Assembly: GCA_040307135.1 (NCBI GenBank)
Contig: JAWRKD010000122.1
Coordinates: 1 to 11,532 of the forward strand
Direction: 5' to 3'
Length of the DNA stretch: 11,532 nucleotides
Source of the DNA: Aminidesulfovibrio sp040307135
Lineage (GTDB): Bacteria > Desulfobacterota > Desulfovibrionia > Desulfovibrionales > Desulfovibrionaceae
The translations under genes were made by a program, and so were the position numbers. The notes beneath the pieces are model-generated. The model was given only the letters and a program-made list of their open reading frames with translations. It made no database searches and was not told the DNA's origin. Shown here piece by piece: positions 1 to 6,889 of this stretch; position 1 is the first letter of the stretch; the number at the start of each line of letters is the position of its first letter.

Positions 1-1
1 C

Positions 2-1204
2 ATGCCCCGGCTCTACGGCGAAATCCCGGCGCCCAAGGCCCAGACGGCGGAGCCCGCGCCCAGGCCCCCGGGCCGCCCCATCCTGCTCTACGTGCACGTG
101 CCCTTCTGCCGCAGCAAGTGCCACTACTGCGCCTTCCATTCCCAGGCCTTCAACCAGGTGACCTTCGCCTGGTACGTCAAGACCCTGCTGGCCGAGATCG
201 CGCTCTGGGGCCGGCGGCTCCGGCGCCCGCGCGTGACCACCCTCTATTTCGGCGGCGGCACGCCCAGCCTGTTCCCGCTCTCGTCCCTGGCCCAGGTCAT
301 GGACGCCCTGCGCAAGAACTTCGCCTTCGAGGACGGCCTGGAGGCCAGCATCGAGGCCAACCCGGACTCGGCCTGCGACGTGTCCTTTTTCCGCGCCCTG
401 CTCTCCCTGGGCTTCAACCGCCTGAGCCTGGGCGTGCAGAGCTTCGAGGACGCGCACCTCTCCCTGCTGGGCCGCCCGCACTCCGCGCGCCAGGCCGTGG
501 ACACCTTCGCCCTGGCCCGCCAGGCCGGGTTCGGCAACGTGAGCCTGGACCTCATGTTCGGCCTGCCGGGCCAGCGCGCCAGCCACTGGATCGAGCAGCT
601 GAAAAACGCGGTGCGGCTGCGGCCCGAGCACCTCTCCTGCTACGGCCTGACGCCCGAGCCCGACACCCGGCTCACGCGCTCCCTGGACCTGGGCGAGTTC
701 GAGCTGCCCGGCGAGCGCGAGCAGGGCAAGATGTTCGTGCACGGCGCGGAATACCTGGAGTCCGAGGGCTACCTGCACTACGAGATCTCCAACTTCGCGC
801 GCATGGGCTTCGCCTGCCGCCACAACCAGGGCTACTGGCAGGGCCGCGACTACCTGGGCCTGGGTCCTTCGGCCGTGTCCACCATCGGCACGCGCCGCTT
901 CACCAACCCGCGCTGGATGGACGCCTACGACGCCGCGGTGCGGGGGCGTTTCGCGGGCCTGGACTTCGAGGACCTGGACGCCGGGGCGCGGCTCAAGGAG
1001 CTGGTGCTCCTGTCGCTGCGCACCGTGGAGGGGCTGGACCTCAAGGCCTACCGCAAGCTGGCGGGCCGCGACCTGCTCAAGAGCGAGCCGCAGCTCATGC
1101 AGACCCTGCGCCAGAACGACCTGATCCGCGTGAAAAAGGGCCGCCTGAGCCTGACCAAGACCGGCATGCTCGTGTCCAACTCCATCATCAGCCGGTTGAT
1201 CTGA
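2..1204 (+). CDS. hemW: HemW-type radical SAM protein (heme chaperone, HemN-like family)
   Basis: The protein is 400 residues. It carries the radical SAM cluster motif C36-x3-C40-x2-C43 in the context VPFCRSKCHYCAF, and the glycine motif GGGTPS about 45 residues later. Phe45 stands where true HemN (oxygen-independent coproporphyrinogen oxidase) has a fourth cysteine. An HNxxYW motif (H274 to W279, HNQGYW) is followed by GLGPSA. Both points favour HemW, a cytosolic heme-binding protein thought to deliver heme to haemoproteins, over the heme-synthesis enzyme HemN. A HemN_C-like domain fills the C-terminus. Characterised HemW proteins are near 380 residues; the excess is a Pro/Ala-rich N-terminal stretch. 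The ATG is at base 2, so no ribosome site can be judged and the true start may lie outside the window. The next gene follows 39 bp downstream on the same strand. Confidence 0.88.
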   Translation: MPRLYGEIPAPKAQTAEPAPRPPGRPILLYVHVPFCRSKCHYCAFHSQAFNQVTFAWYVKTLLAEIALWGRRLRRPRVTTLYFGGGTPSLFPLSSLAQVMDALRKNFAFEDGLEASIEANPDSACDVSFFRALLSLGFNRLSLGVQSFEDAHLSLLGRPHSARQAVDTFALARQAGFGNVSLDLMFGLPGQRASHWIEQLKNAVRLRPEHLSCYGLTPEPDTRLTRSLDLGEFELPGEREQGKMFVHGAEYLESEGYLHYEISNFARMGFACRHNQGYWQGRDYLGLGPSAVSTIGTRRFTNPRWMDAYDAAVRGRFAGLDFEDLDAGARLKELVLLSLRTVEGLDLKAYRKLAGRDLLKSEPQLMQTLRQNDLIRVKKGRLSLTKTGMLVSNSIISRLI

Positions 1205-1243
1205 CGTCTTTCCCGCGGCCCCGGAACCGGCTATGGTGGCCCC

Positions 1244-1687
1244 ATGAAACCCCTGCTCATCCTGCTGGCCCTGGTGGCGGGCGCGTTCATGCCCGTCCAG
1301 GCCGGGGTCAACTCCCGCCTGCGCTTGCTCATCGGCGACCCCATCTCCGCGGCCATGATCTCGTTCGCCGTGGGCACCCTGGGCCTGGCGGCCTACGTCG
1401 CGGCCCTGCGCAAGCCCTGGCCCGACGCCGCCCTGGTGCACGCAGCGCCGTGGTGGCTCTGGACCGGCGGGCTCATGGGCGCGTTCTTCGTGGCCGCCAG
1501 CGTGGTCCTGGCCCCGCGCCTGGGGGCCGCGGCCATGATGGCCTGGCTCATCGCGGGCCAGCTCATGGCCGCCGTGGTCCTGGACCACTTCGGCCTGGTG
1601 GGCTACGCCCTGCGCGAGGCCAGCCCCCTGCGCCTGCTGGGCGTGGGGCTGCTGGTGACGGGCGCGGTGCTGGTGCAGCGGTTCTAG
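1244..1687 (+). CDS. Small DMT-superfamily membrane protein, YdcZ/DUF606 type
   Basis: The protein is 147 residues with four to five hydrophobic segments and almost no soluble part. The N-terminal pattern (a hydrophobic helix, then the motif QAGVNSRLR near residues 19-27, then GDPISAAMISFAVGTLGL) is typical of the YdcZ (DUF606) family of short drug/metabolite-transporter-like proteins, which are normally 140-150 residues. The substrate cannot be told from sequence. The ATG at 1244 directly precedes the first membrane helix. The ribosome site is weak (GGTGG about five bases upstream). It probably shares a transcript with hemW, but nothing links the functions. Confidence 0.8.
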   Translation: MKPLLILLALVAGAFMPVQAGVNSRLRLLIGDPISAAMISFAVGTLGLAAYVAALRKPWPDAALVHAAPWWLWTGGLMGAFFVAASVVLAPRLGAAAMMAWLIAGQLMAAVVLDHFGLVGYALREASPLRLLGVGLLVTGAVLVQRF

Positions 1688-1698
1688 CCCGGCGGACA

Positions 1699-1727
1699 TT
1701 GACACCCGCCCCGGTTTGGGGCAGTGA
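1699..1727 (+). promoter_or_regulatory. Possible sigma-70 promoter for the riboswitch leader
   Basis: A perfect TTGACA occurs at 1699-1704, just after the preceding stop codon. A -10 element would fall near 1722-1727, but the bases there (CAGTGA) match poorly. A start near 1733 would place the transcript 5' end immediately before the first aptamer helix at 1736, which is the only reason to take the site seriously. Confidence 0.3.
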
Positions 1728-1735
1728 ACAGCTTC

Positions 1736-1829
1736 CCGAGGGGGAGTAACCGCATCGGGCAGGGTCAACATCCTGGCGTGAACCGCCTGGCCCTGCCGCG
1801 GGCCATGCGCCCGCCGGCCAGACCTTCGG
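1736..1829 (+). promoter_or_regulatory. yybP-ykoY family riboswitch aptamer (Mn2+ sensing)
   Basis: Helix P1 forms between CCGAGGG (1736-1742) and CCTTCGG (1823-1829), seven pairs with one G-U. It is followed by GGAGTAAC, matching the conserved GGGGAGUAG loop of this class. The 3' side carries GGCCAGACC directly before the closing strand, matching the conserved G-C-x-AGACC element. Between them lie a long helix GGCAGGG (1757-1763)/CCCTGCC (1791-1797), with GTCAACA next to it as in the conserved L3 region, and a GC hairpin (1798-1803 with 1809-1814). The class is known to bind Mn2+ and switch on export genes, many of them cation or calcium/sodium exchangers. The gene downstream is of that kind. 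The match was made by eye, not with a covariance model. Confidence 0.85.
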
Positions 1830-1858
1830 CATGAAATCCATGCCGGAGGCTTTTTTTT
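1823..1858 (+). terminator. Intrinsic terminator forming the riboswitch expression platform
   Basis: An eleven-pair stem (CCTTCGGCATG 1823-1833 with CATGCCGGAGG 1839-1849, one G-U) closes a five-base loop. It is followed by C and eight T. Its 5' strand is the same seven bases that close aptamer helix P1, so the two structures exclude each other. Ligand-bound aptamer should block the terminator and switch the downstream gene on. Confidence 0.9.
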
Positions 1859-1888
1859 CAGCCCCGGCCAGACTCCCCGGAGGTCCCC

Positions 1889-3091
1889 ATGCCGAACGTC
1901 CTGCCCCTGATCCTGGCCACGGGCATCACCCTGCCCGGCCTGTACCTACGCCTGGCCGATCTGCACGCCGCGGCCCCGCTCACCGCGCTCCTGGCCGGAA
2001 TCGCCATCCTGGGCGCCTCCTTCCTCCTGCTCTGGGCCTGCGACGCGGCCCAGGCCGACATGCCCCAGAGCCTGGCCCTGGCCGTGGTGGCGCTCATCGC
2101 GGTGCTGCCCGAATACGCCGTGGACATGTACTTCACCTGGATGGCGGGCACGCACCCGGAGTCCAACTACGCCCACTACGCCATCGCCAACATGACCGGG
2201 GCCAACCGCCTGCTCATCGGCGTGGCCTGGGCCGCGGTGGCCTGGATCTACTGGCTGCGCACGAAAAAGCGCGTGGTCCTCTCCGCGGACCGGCGTACGG
2301 AGATCCTCTTCCTGGGCCTGGCCACGGCCTGGGCCCTGTTCGTGCCCGTCAAGGGCTCCCTGGCCTGGTACGACGGCGTGGTCCTGGTGGGGCTCTACGT
2401 CTGGTACATCCGCCTGGCCTCGGGGCGGCCCTGCGAGGACTGCGCGCTGCACGGCACGGCCGCGCTCATCGGCGGCCTGCCCAAGACCCGGCGCCGCCTG
2501 GCCACGGCCGGGCTGTTCCTGTTCGCGGCCGGAGCCATCGGGGCCTGCGCCGAGCCCTTCAGCGAAAGCCTGGTGGCCTCGGGCCGCATCCTGGGCGTGG
2601 ACGAGTTCCTGCTGGTGCAGTGGCTGGCGCCCATCGCCTCCGAGGCCCCGGAATTCATCGTGGCCATCATGTTCGTCTGGCGCGGGGACGCGGCCACGGC
2701 CCTGGGCAGCCTGCTCTCGGCCAAGCTGAACCAGTGGACGCTGCTCGTGGGCATGATCCCGCTGGTTTACGGCGTGGCCTCGAAGGGGCTGGCGCCCATG
2801 CCGCTGGACGCCTTCCAGATGCAGGAGCTGCTGCTCACCGCGGCCCAGTCCCTGCTGGCCGTGGGCTTCCTGGCCGGGCTTTCCCTGGGGCCGCGGCGCT
2901 CGGTCGTGCTGTTCGCGCTTTTCGCGGGCCAGCTGCTGTCCCCGTTCTTCCTGGAGCGCATGCACGCGGGCATCCCGGCCAGCCAGGCGCACCCGTTCTT
3001 CTCGGCCCTGTACCTGGGCGCGTTCGCGCTCCTGGCCCTGGCCCGGCACCGCGAGCTGCTGGCCCTGCGCCTGGGATTGAGGACGAGATAG
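1889..3091 (+). CDS. CaCA-superfamily cation exchanger (sodium:calcium antiporter-like), predicted Mn2+/Ca2+ exporter
   Basis: The protein is 400 residues with about ten hydrophobic segments. Two inverted-repeat alpha motifs are visible. The first is ALIAVLPEYAVDMYF around P74-E75, followed by IANMTGANR in place of the usual GN-x-x-GSN. The second is APIASEAPEFIVAIMF around P254-E255, followed by GSLLSAKLNQ. The paired Pro-Glu positions are the cation-binding acidic residues of the CaCA superfamily. The motifs are divergent and the protein is longer than typical YrbG-like exchangers (about 325 residues), with an insert between the repeats holding a Cys-Glu-Asp-Cys stretch. The start is supported by GGAGGT at 1879-1884. 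The upstream yybP-ykoY-type leader predicts induction by Mn2+, so manganese export is the best guess; calcium exchange remains possible. Downstream, 3092-3262 holds only a weak GGACGC/GCGTCC hairpin without a T-run. Confidence 0.78.
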   Translation: MPNVLPLILATGITLPGLYLRLADLHAAAPLTALLAGIAILGASFLLLWACDAAQADMPQSLALAVVALIAVLPEYAVDMYFTWMAGTHPESNYAHYAIANMTGANRLLIGVAWAAVAWIYWLRTKKRVVLSADRRTEILFLGLATAWALFVPVKGSLAWYDGVVLVGLYVWYIRLASGRPCEDCALHGTAALIGGLPKTRRRLATAGLFLFAAGAIGACAEPFSESLVASGRILGVDEFLLVQWLAPIASEAPEFIVAIMFVWRGDAATALGSLLSAKLNQWTLLVGMIPLVYGVASKGLAPMPLDAFQMQELLLTAAQSLLAVGFLAGLSLGPRRSVVLFALFAGQLLSPFFLERMHAGIPASQAHPFFSALYLGAFALLALARHRELLALRLGLRTR

Positions 3092-3262
3092 CCGAACGGC
3101 CCTGACGGACGCTCCGCGGGAACGGGGGGCGTCCCCTCAAGTATCTCTTTCCCGGACTCGGGCGCGCGGCTCCCGGCGCTCGGACCAGGGGCCGGGCACG
3201 CGGCACGGAGGACATACGCGAGGGTCTGCCCTTTGCGCGGCAACGCGGCGGATGGACGCTTT

Positions 3263-5128
3263 TCAGCGCCTGCGCAGGGCGGGCAGGGTGACGCGAATGG
3301 TGGTGAAGCCGGGCCGGGAGGTGTCGGCCGCGATGCTCCCGCCGTGGGCCTGGGCCACGAGCCGGGCCGAGTAGGCGCCCAGGCCCGTGCCGTGCCGCTT
3401 GCCCGCGGTGGCGTACTTCTGGAAGAAGCGCTCGCGGATGGCCTCGGGGATCTCGCCCGCGTTGGTCATGGCCAGGACCACGGAGCCGTCCCGGCGCGAG
3501 AGGTCGAGCGTCACCTCGCCGTCCGCGGGCAGGGCCTCGAAGGCGTTCCGGGCCAGGTTGTCGAGCATGGTGCGCAGGAGCGCCTCCTCGCCGCGGGCCG
3601 GAAAAACCGCGTCCGGCGCGGCCTCGGCCCCCTCCAGCAACAGCCGCCAGCGGCTGCCGGGCCGCATGGCCTGGCGCGCGTTCTCCAGCTCCTCGCGGCA
3701 GAGCCGGGCCAGGTCCAGGTCCGCGGGCTCCAGGCGATAGACCCCGGTCTCCATCTTGTAGAGGTCCAGGGAGCGGTTGATCATGGTGAGCATGCGCCGG
3801 GCGGCGCGGCCCATCTCGGCCAGGACCACCTCCTGCTGGGCGTTGAGCGGACCCTCCCCGCGGAGCACGTCCGGGGCCAGGATCAGCGAGGTGAGCGGGG
3901 CCTTGAGGTCGTGGCGCACGATGCGCTCGATGTCCTCGCGCAACAGTTCGGCCTGGCGGCGCTCGGTGATGTCGCGCACCGAGAGCCGCAGGCCCGCGTT
4001 GCGGCCGAGCACGTCCACGATGGGCTGCCAGGCCCCGGCCATCCAGCTCTGGCTGCCGTCCTTGCGGCGCAAGCGGAACACGTGGTCGCTCCGGCTTTGG
4101 CGCTCCCGGCGCGAGCGGGCCAGGTCCTCGGCCAGGGACTCGCGGTCCTCGGGGTGCACCAGGGGCAGGGGGTAGTCGGGCATGGCCAGGCACTCCAGCA
4201 CGGAGTAGCCCGTGTGGCGCTCCACGGCCGGGTTGACCCAGAGCGGACGGCCCTCGGGCGAGAGCCAGGACTCCCAGTTGTGGCCGTAATCCGCGATGGC
4301 CCGGAACTCCTCCTCGCTCTTGCGCAGGGAGTCCTCGGCCTGCTTGCGGCGGGAGATGTCGCGCACGGCCAGGATCACGCCCGTGACCGCGCCGTCCGGC
4401 CCGCGCACCGGGGCCTTGACGATGTTGGTCCAGATGCGGCCGCGGGCCGCCATGATCTCCTCGTCGCGGGCCACGGCGCGGCCGGTGACGCGCACCCGGT
4501 CCTCGTCCAGGGCGTTGCGCTCGGCCTGCTCACGGGGGAAGAGGTCGAAGTCCGTGCGGCCCAGGATCTCGGCCTCGGGCCGCCCGAGGAGTTCGCAGAA
4601 GGCCCGGTTCACGGCCAGGTAGGAGGCATCCTCGCCCTTGAGGGCGATGGCGTCGCGCACCGAGTCGAGCATGGTCCGGCGCAGGCAGCCCTGGTGCTCG
4701 GCCGCGGCCGCGGCCCGGGCCAGGGCCGTGACGTCGTGGAGCACGCAGAGCAGGAGCGTGCGGCCGCCGATCTCCACGGGCCCGCAGGCCATGTCCACCT
4801 GGATCTGCTCGCCCGAGGCCGTGCGGTGCACGCCGGTGTGGCGGCCGCCGGGCGGCGCGGCCGGACGCAGGATGTCGGCGCGCAGGACCTCCAGGGGCGT
4901 CGCGGCCGTGTCCCAGATGAAGCTCCGGCGCATCCAGTCCCGCGTCCGGCCATACAGGGCGCAGGCCGGGGGGTTGGCGTCCACCACCATGCCGGCGCCG
5001 GGGTCCAGCAGGAGCATGGCCGCGGGGTGGTTCTCGAAGAAGGCGCGGAACAGGGACAGGTCCGGGCCGCCGTCCATGGACAGCAGGCCGGCCAGCTCCG
5101 CCCGCAGGTCTTCCCGTTTCACGCCCAT
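3263..5128 (-). CDS. Soluble three-PAS sensor histidine kinase (orphan)
   Basis: The protein is 621 residues from the chosen ATG. Three PAS domains lie near residues 26-135, 146-262 and 268-393, the last two ending in the S-box sequences VRDISRRKQAE and VRDITERRQAE. A HisKA domain follows with the phospho-acceptor His406 in RHDLKAPL, then an ATPase domain with N-box DNLARNAFEA (N524, N528) and G2 box GTGLG (580-584). The G1 box reads NAGEI, with Asn replacing the usual Asp, a variant known in some PAS kinases. There is no membrane segment, so the signal is cytosolic. No response regulator lies in the window. The start at 5128 was preferred over an in-frame GTG at 5173 because GGAGG lies four bases before the ATG, whereas the GTG has no ribosome site. 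The ligand is unknown. Confidence 0.9.
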   Translation of the reverse strand: MGVKREDLRAELAGLLSMDGGPDLSLFRAFFENHPAAMLLLDPGAGMVVDANPPACALYGRTRDWMRRSFIWDTAATPLEVLRADILRPAAPPGGRHTGVHRTASGEQIQVDMACGPVEIGGRTLLLCVLHDVTALARAAAAAEHQGCLRRTMLDSVRDAIALKGEDASYLAVNRAFCELLGRPEAEILGRTDFDLFPREQAERNALDEDRVRVTGRAVARDEEIMAARGRIWTNIVKAPVRGPDGAVTGVILAVRDISRRKQAEDSLRKSEEEFRAIADYGHNWESWLSPEGRPLWVNPAVERHTGYSVLECLAMPDYPLPLVHPEDRESLAEDLARSRRERQSRSDHVFRLRRKDGSQSWMAGAWQPIVDVLGRNAGLRLSVRDITERRQAELLREDIERIVRHDLKAPLTSLILAPDVLRGEGPLNAQQEVVLAEMGRAARRMLTMINRSLDLYKMETGVYRLEPADLDLARLCREELENARQAMRPGSRWRLLLEGAEAAPDAVFPARGEEALLRTMLDNLARNAFEALPADGEVTLDLSRRDGSVVLAMTNAGEIPEAIRERFFQKYATAGKRHGTGLGAYSARLVAQAHGGSIAADTSRPGFTTIRVTLPALRRR

Positions 5129-5188
5129 GCCGCCTCCATAGCCCTGATTCTGCCCGCGAGCGGACCGGACCACAAGGAAAGCCTGCGA

Positions 5189-5194
5189 ATTATA
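5189..5194 (-). promoter_or_regulatory. Candidate -10 element for the histidine kinase gene
   Basis: A perfect TATAAT reads leftward, 61 bases before the kinase ATG, in an otherwise GC-rich 120-bp gap. No convincing -35 box is seen at the usual spacing, so an activator-dependent or weak promoter is more likely than a strong one. It lies downstream of the flavin reductase stop codon, so the kinase can be transcribed independently of that gene. Confidence 0.45.
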
Positions 5195-5248
5195 AGAACG
5201 GCGGGTTTGCTCGCGGCGGCGCCCATGCCGGCCGTCACGGCGGACCGG

Positions 5249-5824
5249 CTACTCGAAGGTGAACTCCGGCCACTTGGTCATGCGGCCCTTGAGGTCCACG
5301 GTGCGGCCCGAGAGGGCGAAGGTGCCGTCGCCGTTGTGGTGCAGGGTGCGGCGCTCGCGGCGCGCGGGGTTGACCCAGGCCCGCACCACGTCGAAGATGA
5401 AGAAGTAGCGCTCCTCCACCAGGCTGTCGTCGCAGATCCGGCACTCCAGGTTGTACAGGCACTGGCCCACGAGCGGCGGGGCCACCAGCCCGGCGGGCAG
5501 GGCCGTGAGCCGGAAGCGCCGGAACTTGTCCACGTCCGCGCCCGAGCAGTTGCCGATGTCCACGACCCTGCGGGCCAGGTCCGCGCCGGGCACGGCGATG
5601 ACGCACTCGCCCGTGGCGGTGAGCGCGTTCCAGCTGTGGTTCCAGGGTCCCAGGCCCAGGCCCACCTGGGGCGGGTCGGGCAGGAGCACCACGTGGGAGC
5701 TGGCGGTCATGACGTTGGCCCGGCCCTCCTGGGCCGTGACCACCAGGACCACGGGGCCGGGCTCCAGGCAGCGATAGACCCGCTCCAGGGCCAGGCGCTT
5801 GAGGTCCCCGCGCTTGGAGGCCAT
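5249..5824 (-). CDS. Flavin reductase-like FMN-binding split-barrel protein (flavoredoxin-like)
   Basis: The protein is 191 residues. The N-terminal half shows the FMN-binding split-barrel pattern of the flavin_reduct family: PGPVVLVVTA, then NVMTASSHVVLLPDPPQVGLGL, then NHSWNALTATGECVIAVP. The C-terminal half contains CLYNLECRI and YFFIFDVV, the usual later strands. Members bind FMN and pass electrons from NAD(P)H or another donor. In sulfate reducers, flavoredoxins of this family have been linked to thiosulfate and sulfite metabolism. The substrate here is not determined. AAGGAGG sits seven bases upstream of the ATG and lies within an 11-bp direct repeat (5829-5839). The gene may once have been the second gene of an operon with the DUF3124 gene, now separated by the AT-rich island. 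Confidence 0.82.
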   Translation of the reverse strand: MASKRGDLKRLALERVYRCLEPGPVVLVVTAQEGRANVMTASSHVVLLPDPPQVGLGLGPWNHSWNALTATGECVIAVPGADLARRVVDIGNCSGADVDKFRRFRLTALPAGLVAPPLVGQCLYNLECRICDDSLVEERYFFIFDVVRAWVNPARRERRTLHHNGDGTFALSGRTVDLKGRMTKWPEFTFE

Positions 5825-5828
5825 GGCT

Positions 5829-5839
5829 AGTCCTCCTTG
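5829..5839. repeat. Left copy of 11-bp direct repeat flanking the AT-rich island
   Basis: AGTCCTCCTTG is repeated exactly at 6892-6902. Read on the minus strand, this copy contains the Shine-Dalgarno sequence AAGGAGG of the flavin reductase gene. GC-rich sequence lies on its left and AT-rich sequence begins on its right. Such a repeat may be a target duplication or an attachment core, or may be chance, since a ribosome site is a common word. Confidence 0.55.
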
Positions 5840-5875
5840 TAGTATTCCTGCATACGGAAAAAGTGAGTTCTAGGC

Positions 5876-5899
5876 TGACAAGTGAGTAAATATTTGTCA
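5876..5899. promoter_or_regulatory. Inverted repeat overlapping a promoter (possible operator)
   Basis: TGACAA (5876-5881) and TTGTCA (5894-5899) form a perfect six-base inverted repeat with twelve bases between. The right arm doubles as the -35 box of the rightward lipoprotein promoter, and the left arm reads TTGTCA on the minus strand toward the flavin reductase. A dimeric regulator site is possible, but the arms also simply resemble -35 boxes. Confidence 0.35.
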
Positions 5900-5922
5900 A
5901 TAACACCTTCATAAACACTAAT
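5894..5922 (+). promoter_or_regulatory. Sigma-70-type promoter for the island lipoprotein
   Basis: The -35 box is TTGTCA (5894-5899, five of six consensus bases). A spacer of exactly 17 bases leads to the -10 box ACTAAT (5917-5922, four of six). The expected start near 5929 gives a leader of about 28 bases, containing GAGGG seven to eight bases before the ATG at 5958. Confidence 0.6.
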
Positions 5923-5957
5923 CATCTCGGACCACTCCAAACCCAGAGGGAACTATA

Positions 5958-6836
5958 ATGCTGAGCGCTGCTAACGCCAAAACGCAATGCTGGGCCATAC
6001 TGGTTCCTATATTTATGCTGGTTATCTATCTTTCGGTCGTTGGGTGCGATAGCCAAAATAATTCCAAAAAAATTGTAGATGTTGAAAAAGAAAACACTCA
6101 ACTTCGCCAGCGTATCTCTGAGCTTGAAAATAAAATCGATGAACTTTCGAACAATGCTACAAATATGCTTGCAGAAGCAAATAAATATCTGGAACAAAAA
6201 AGATGGAATGAGGCTATTGAAAAAGCTAAGATATTAAAGCAAAGATATCCGTTGGTCCCAGAAGCCTCCCAAGCAAATCATGTAATATCAACTGCCACAA
6301 ATGAACTTGCTGCCGAAAAAAAACGAGCAGATGAATTAAAAGAAAAACTAGAGAAGGATAAAAAAGATAAAGAGAAGAGACAAAATGAAGCCCTGCGCGG
6401 GCTTGATAAAAATTATGACAAAGTAAGGGAAATTAGTTGGTACACCCCTAAAAGCGGAGGCGGATACGGCAACTCGCTTTTCCTTTATATTGGAGCCGAA
6501 AAAGGTCACGCGCCATGGCTTCGTTTTAAGATTAGATACTGTGGCGACTGGTGGTTATTTATTAATAATGTAGATATTAAAATTGATGACAGACCAAGCT
6601 ACAAATATTTTCCTCAAGATGAAATTCATCATGACAATGGCTCTGGACTTGTTTGGGAAATAATTGATGACCCATTCAACCCAGCAACTGAAGCAGTTGT
6701 AGAGGCCATTATTAAATCAAATTCCACAATAATACGATTCAATGGGCGCGATAATAAAATCCGTGATTTTACTGTAACAAAACAAATGAAAGATGATCTG
6801 CGGCGTGTTCTCGACGCTTATGCAAGTTTTAAATAA
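5958..6836 (+). CDS. Coiled-coil lipoprotein of unknown function (foreign, AT-rich)
   Basis: The protein is 292 residues. The N-terminus is a lipoprotein signal with lipobox VVGC and lipidated Cys30. Asp31 follows, which by the E. coli rule would keep it in the inner membrane. Residues 39-65 form a heptad-rich coiled coil. Residues 66-100 form a short helical, TPR-like pair (NKYLEQKRWNEAIEKAKILK). A highly charged second coiled coil runs from about 115 to 150. The last 140 residues form a globular domain with strand-rich sequence (NSLFLYIG, PWLRFKIRY, WWLFINNVDIKID) and a C-terminal helix ending RRVLDAYASF. I recall loosely similar C-terminal domains in unannotated bacterial proteins, but name no function. 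Codons are A/T-ending, quite unlike every neighbour, which indicates recent transfer. GAGGG precedes the ATG. No intrinsic terminator is seen after the stop codon. Confidence 0.82.
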   Translation: MLSAANAKTQCWAILVPIFMLVIYLSVVGCDSQNNSKKIVDVEKENTQLRQRISELENKIDELSNNATNMLAEANKYLEQKRWNEAIEKAKILKQRYPLVPEASQANHVISTATNELAAEKKRADELKEKLEKDKKDKEKRQNEALRGLDKNYDKVREISWYTPKSGGGYGNSLFLYIGAEKGHAPWLRFKIRYCGDWWLFINNVDIKIDDRPSYKYFPQDEIHHDNGSGLVWEIIDDPFNPATEAVVEAIIKSNSTIIRFNGRDNKIRDFTVTKQMKDDLRRVLDAYASFK

Positions 6837-6889
6837 TATTAAAATAATTACGCCGAGATGGCCTACAATCTTGTATACTAAAATGCCAA

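Noticed and set aside
2..1204. Calling the first gene HemN (oxygen-independent coproporphyrinogen III oxidase)
   Set aside because: The fourth cysteine typical of HemN is replaced by Phe45, and the HNxxYW motif of HemW is present.
1709..1723. GCCCC/GGGGC hairpin after the YdcZ-like gene as its terminator
   Set aside because: It has five pairs and no following T-run. It sits between the putative -35 box and the aptamer and may be incidental.
118..1749. 543-codon plus-strand frame overlapping hemW and the YdcZ-like gene
   Set aside because: It is Pro/Arg/Gly-rich with no recognisable motif, and spans two genes that have clear family signatures in other frames.
3107..3136. GGACGC/GCGTCC hairpin between the exchanger and kinase genes as a terminator
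   Set aside because: The stem is only six pairs with a long loop and no T-run on either strand.
3233..5830. Very long plus-strand open frame (865 codons) opposite the histidine kinase and flavin reductase genes
   Set aside because: It is a mirror of GC-rich codon bias on the other strand. The translation is Ala/Gly/His/Gln-rich without any domain, while the minus-strand frames show complete kinase and flavin-binding motifs with good ribosome sites.
5952..5957. TATAAT-like string directly before the lipoprotein ATG
   Set aside because: It overlaps the ribosome-site-to-start spacing, so a transcript from it would lack the start codon context. The TTGTCA/ACTAAT pair upstream is better placed.
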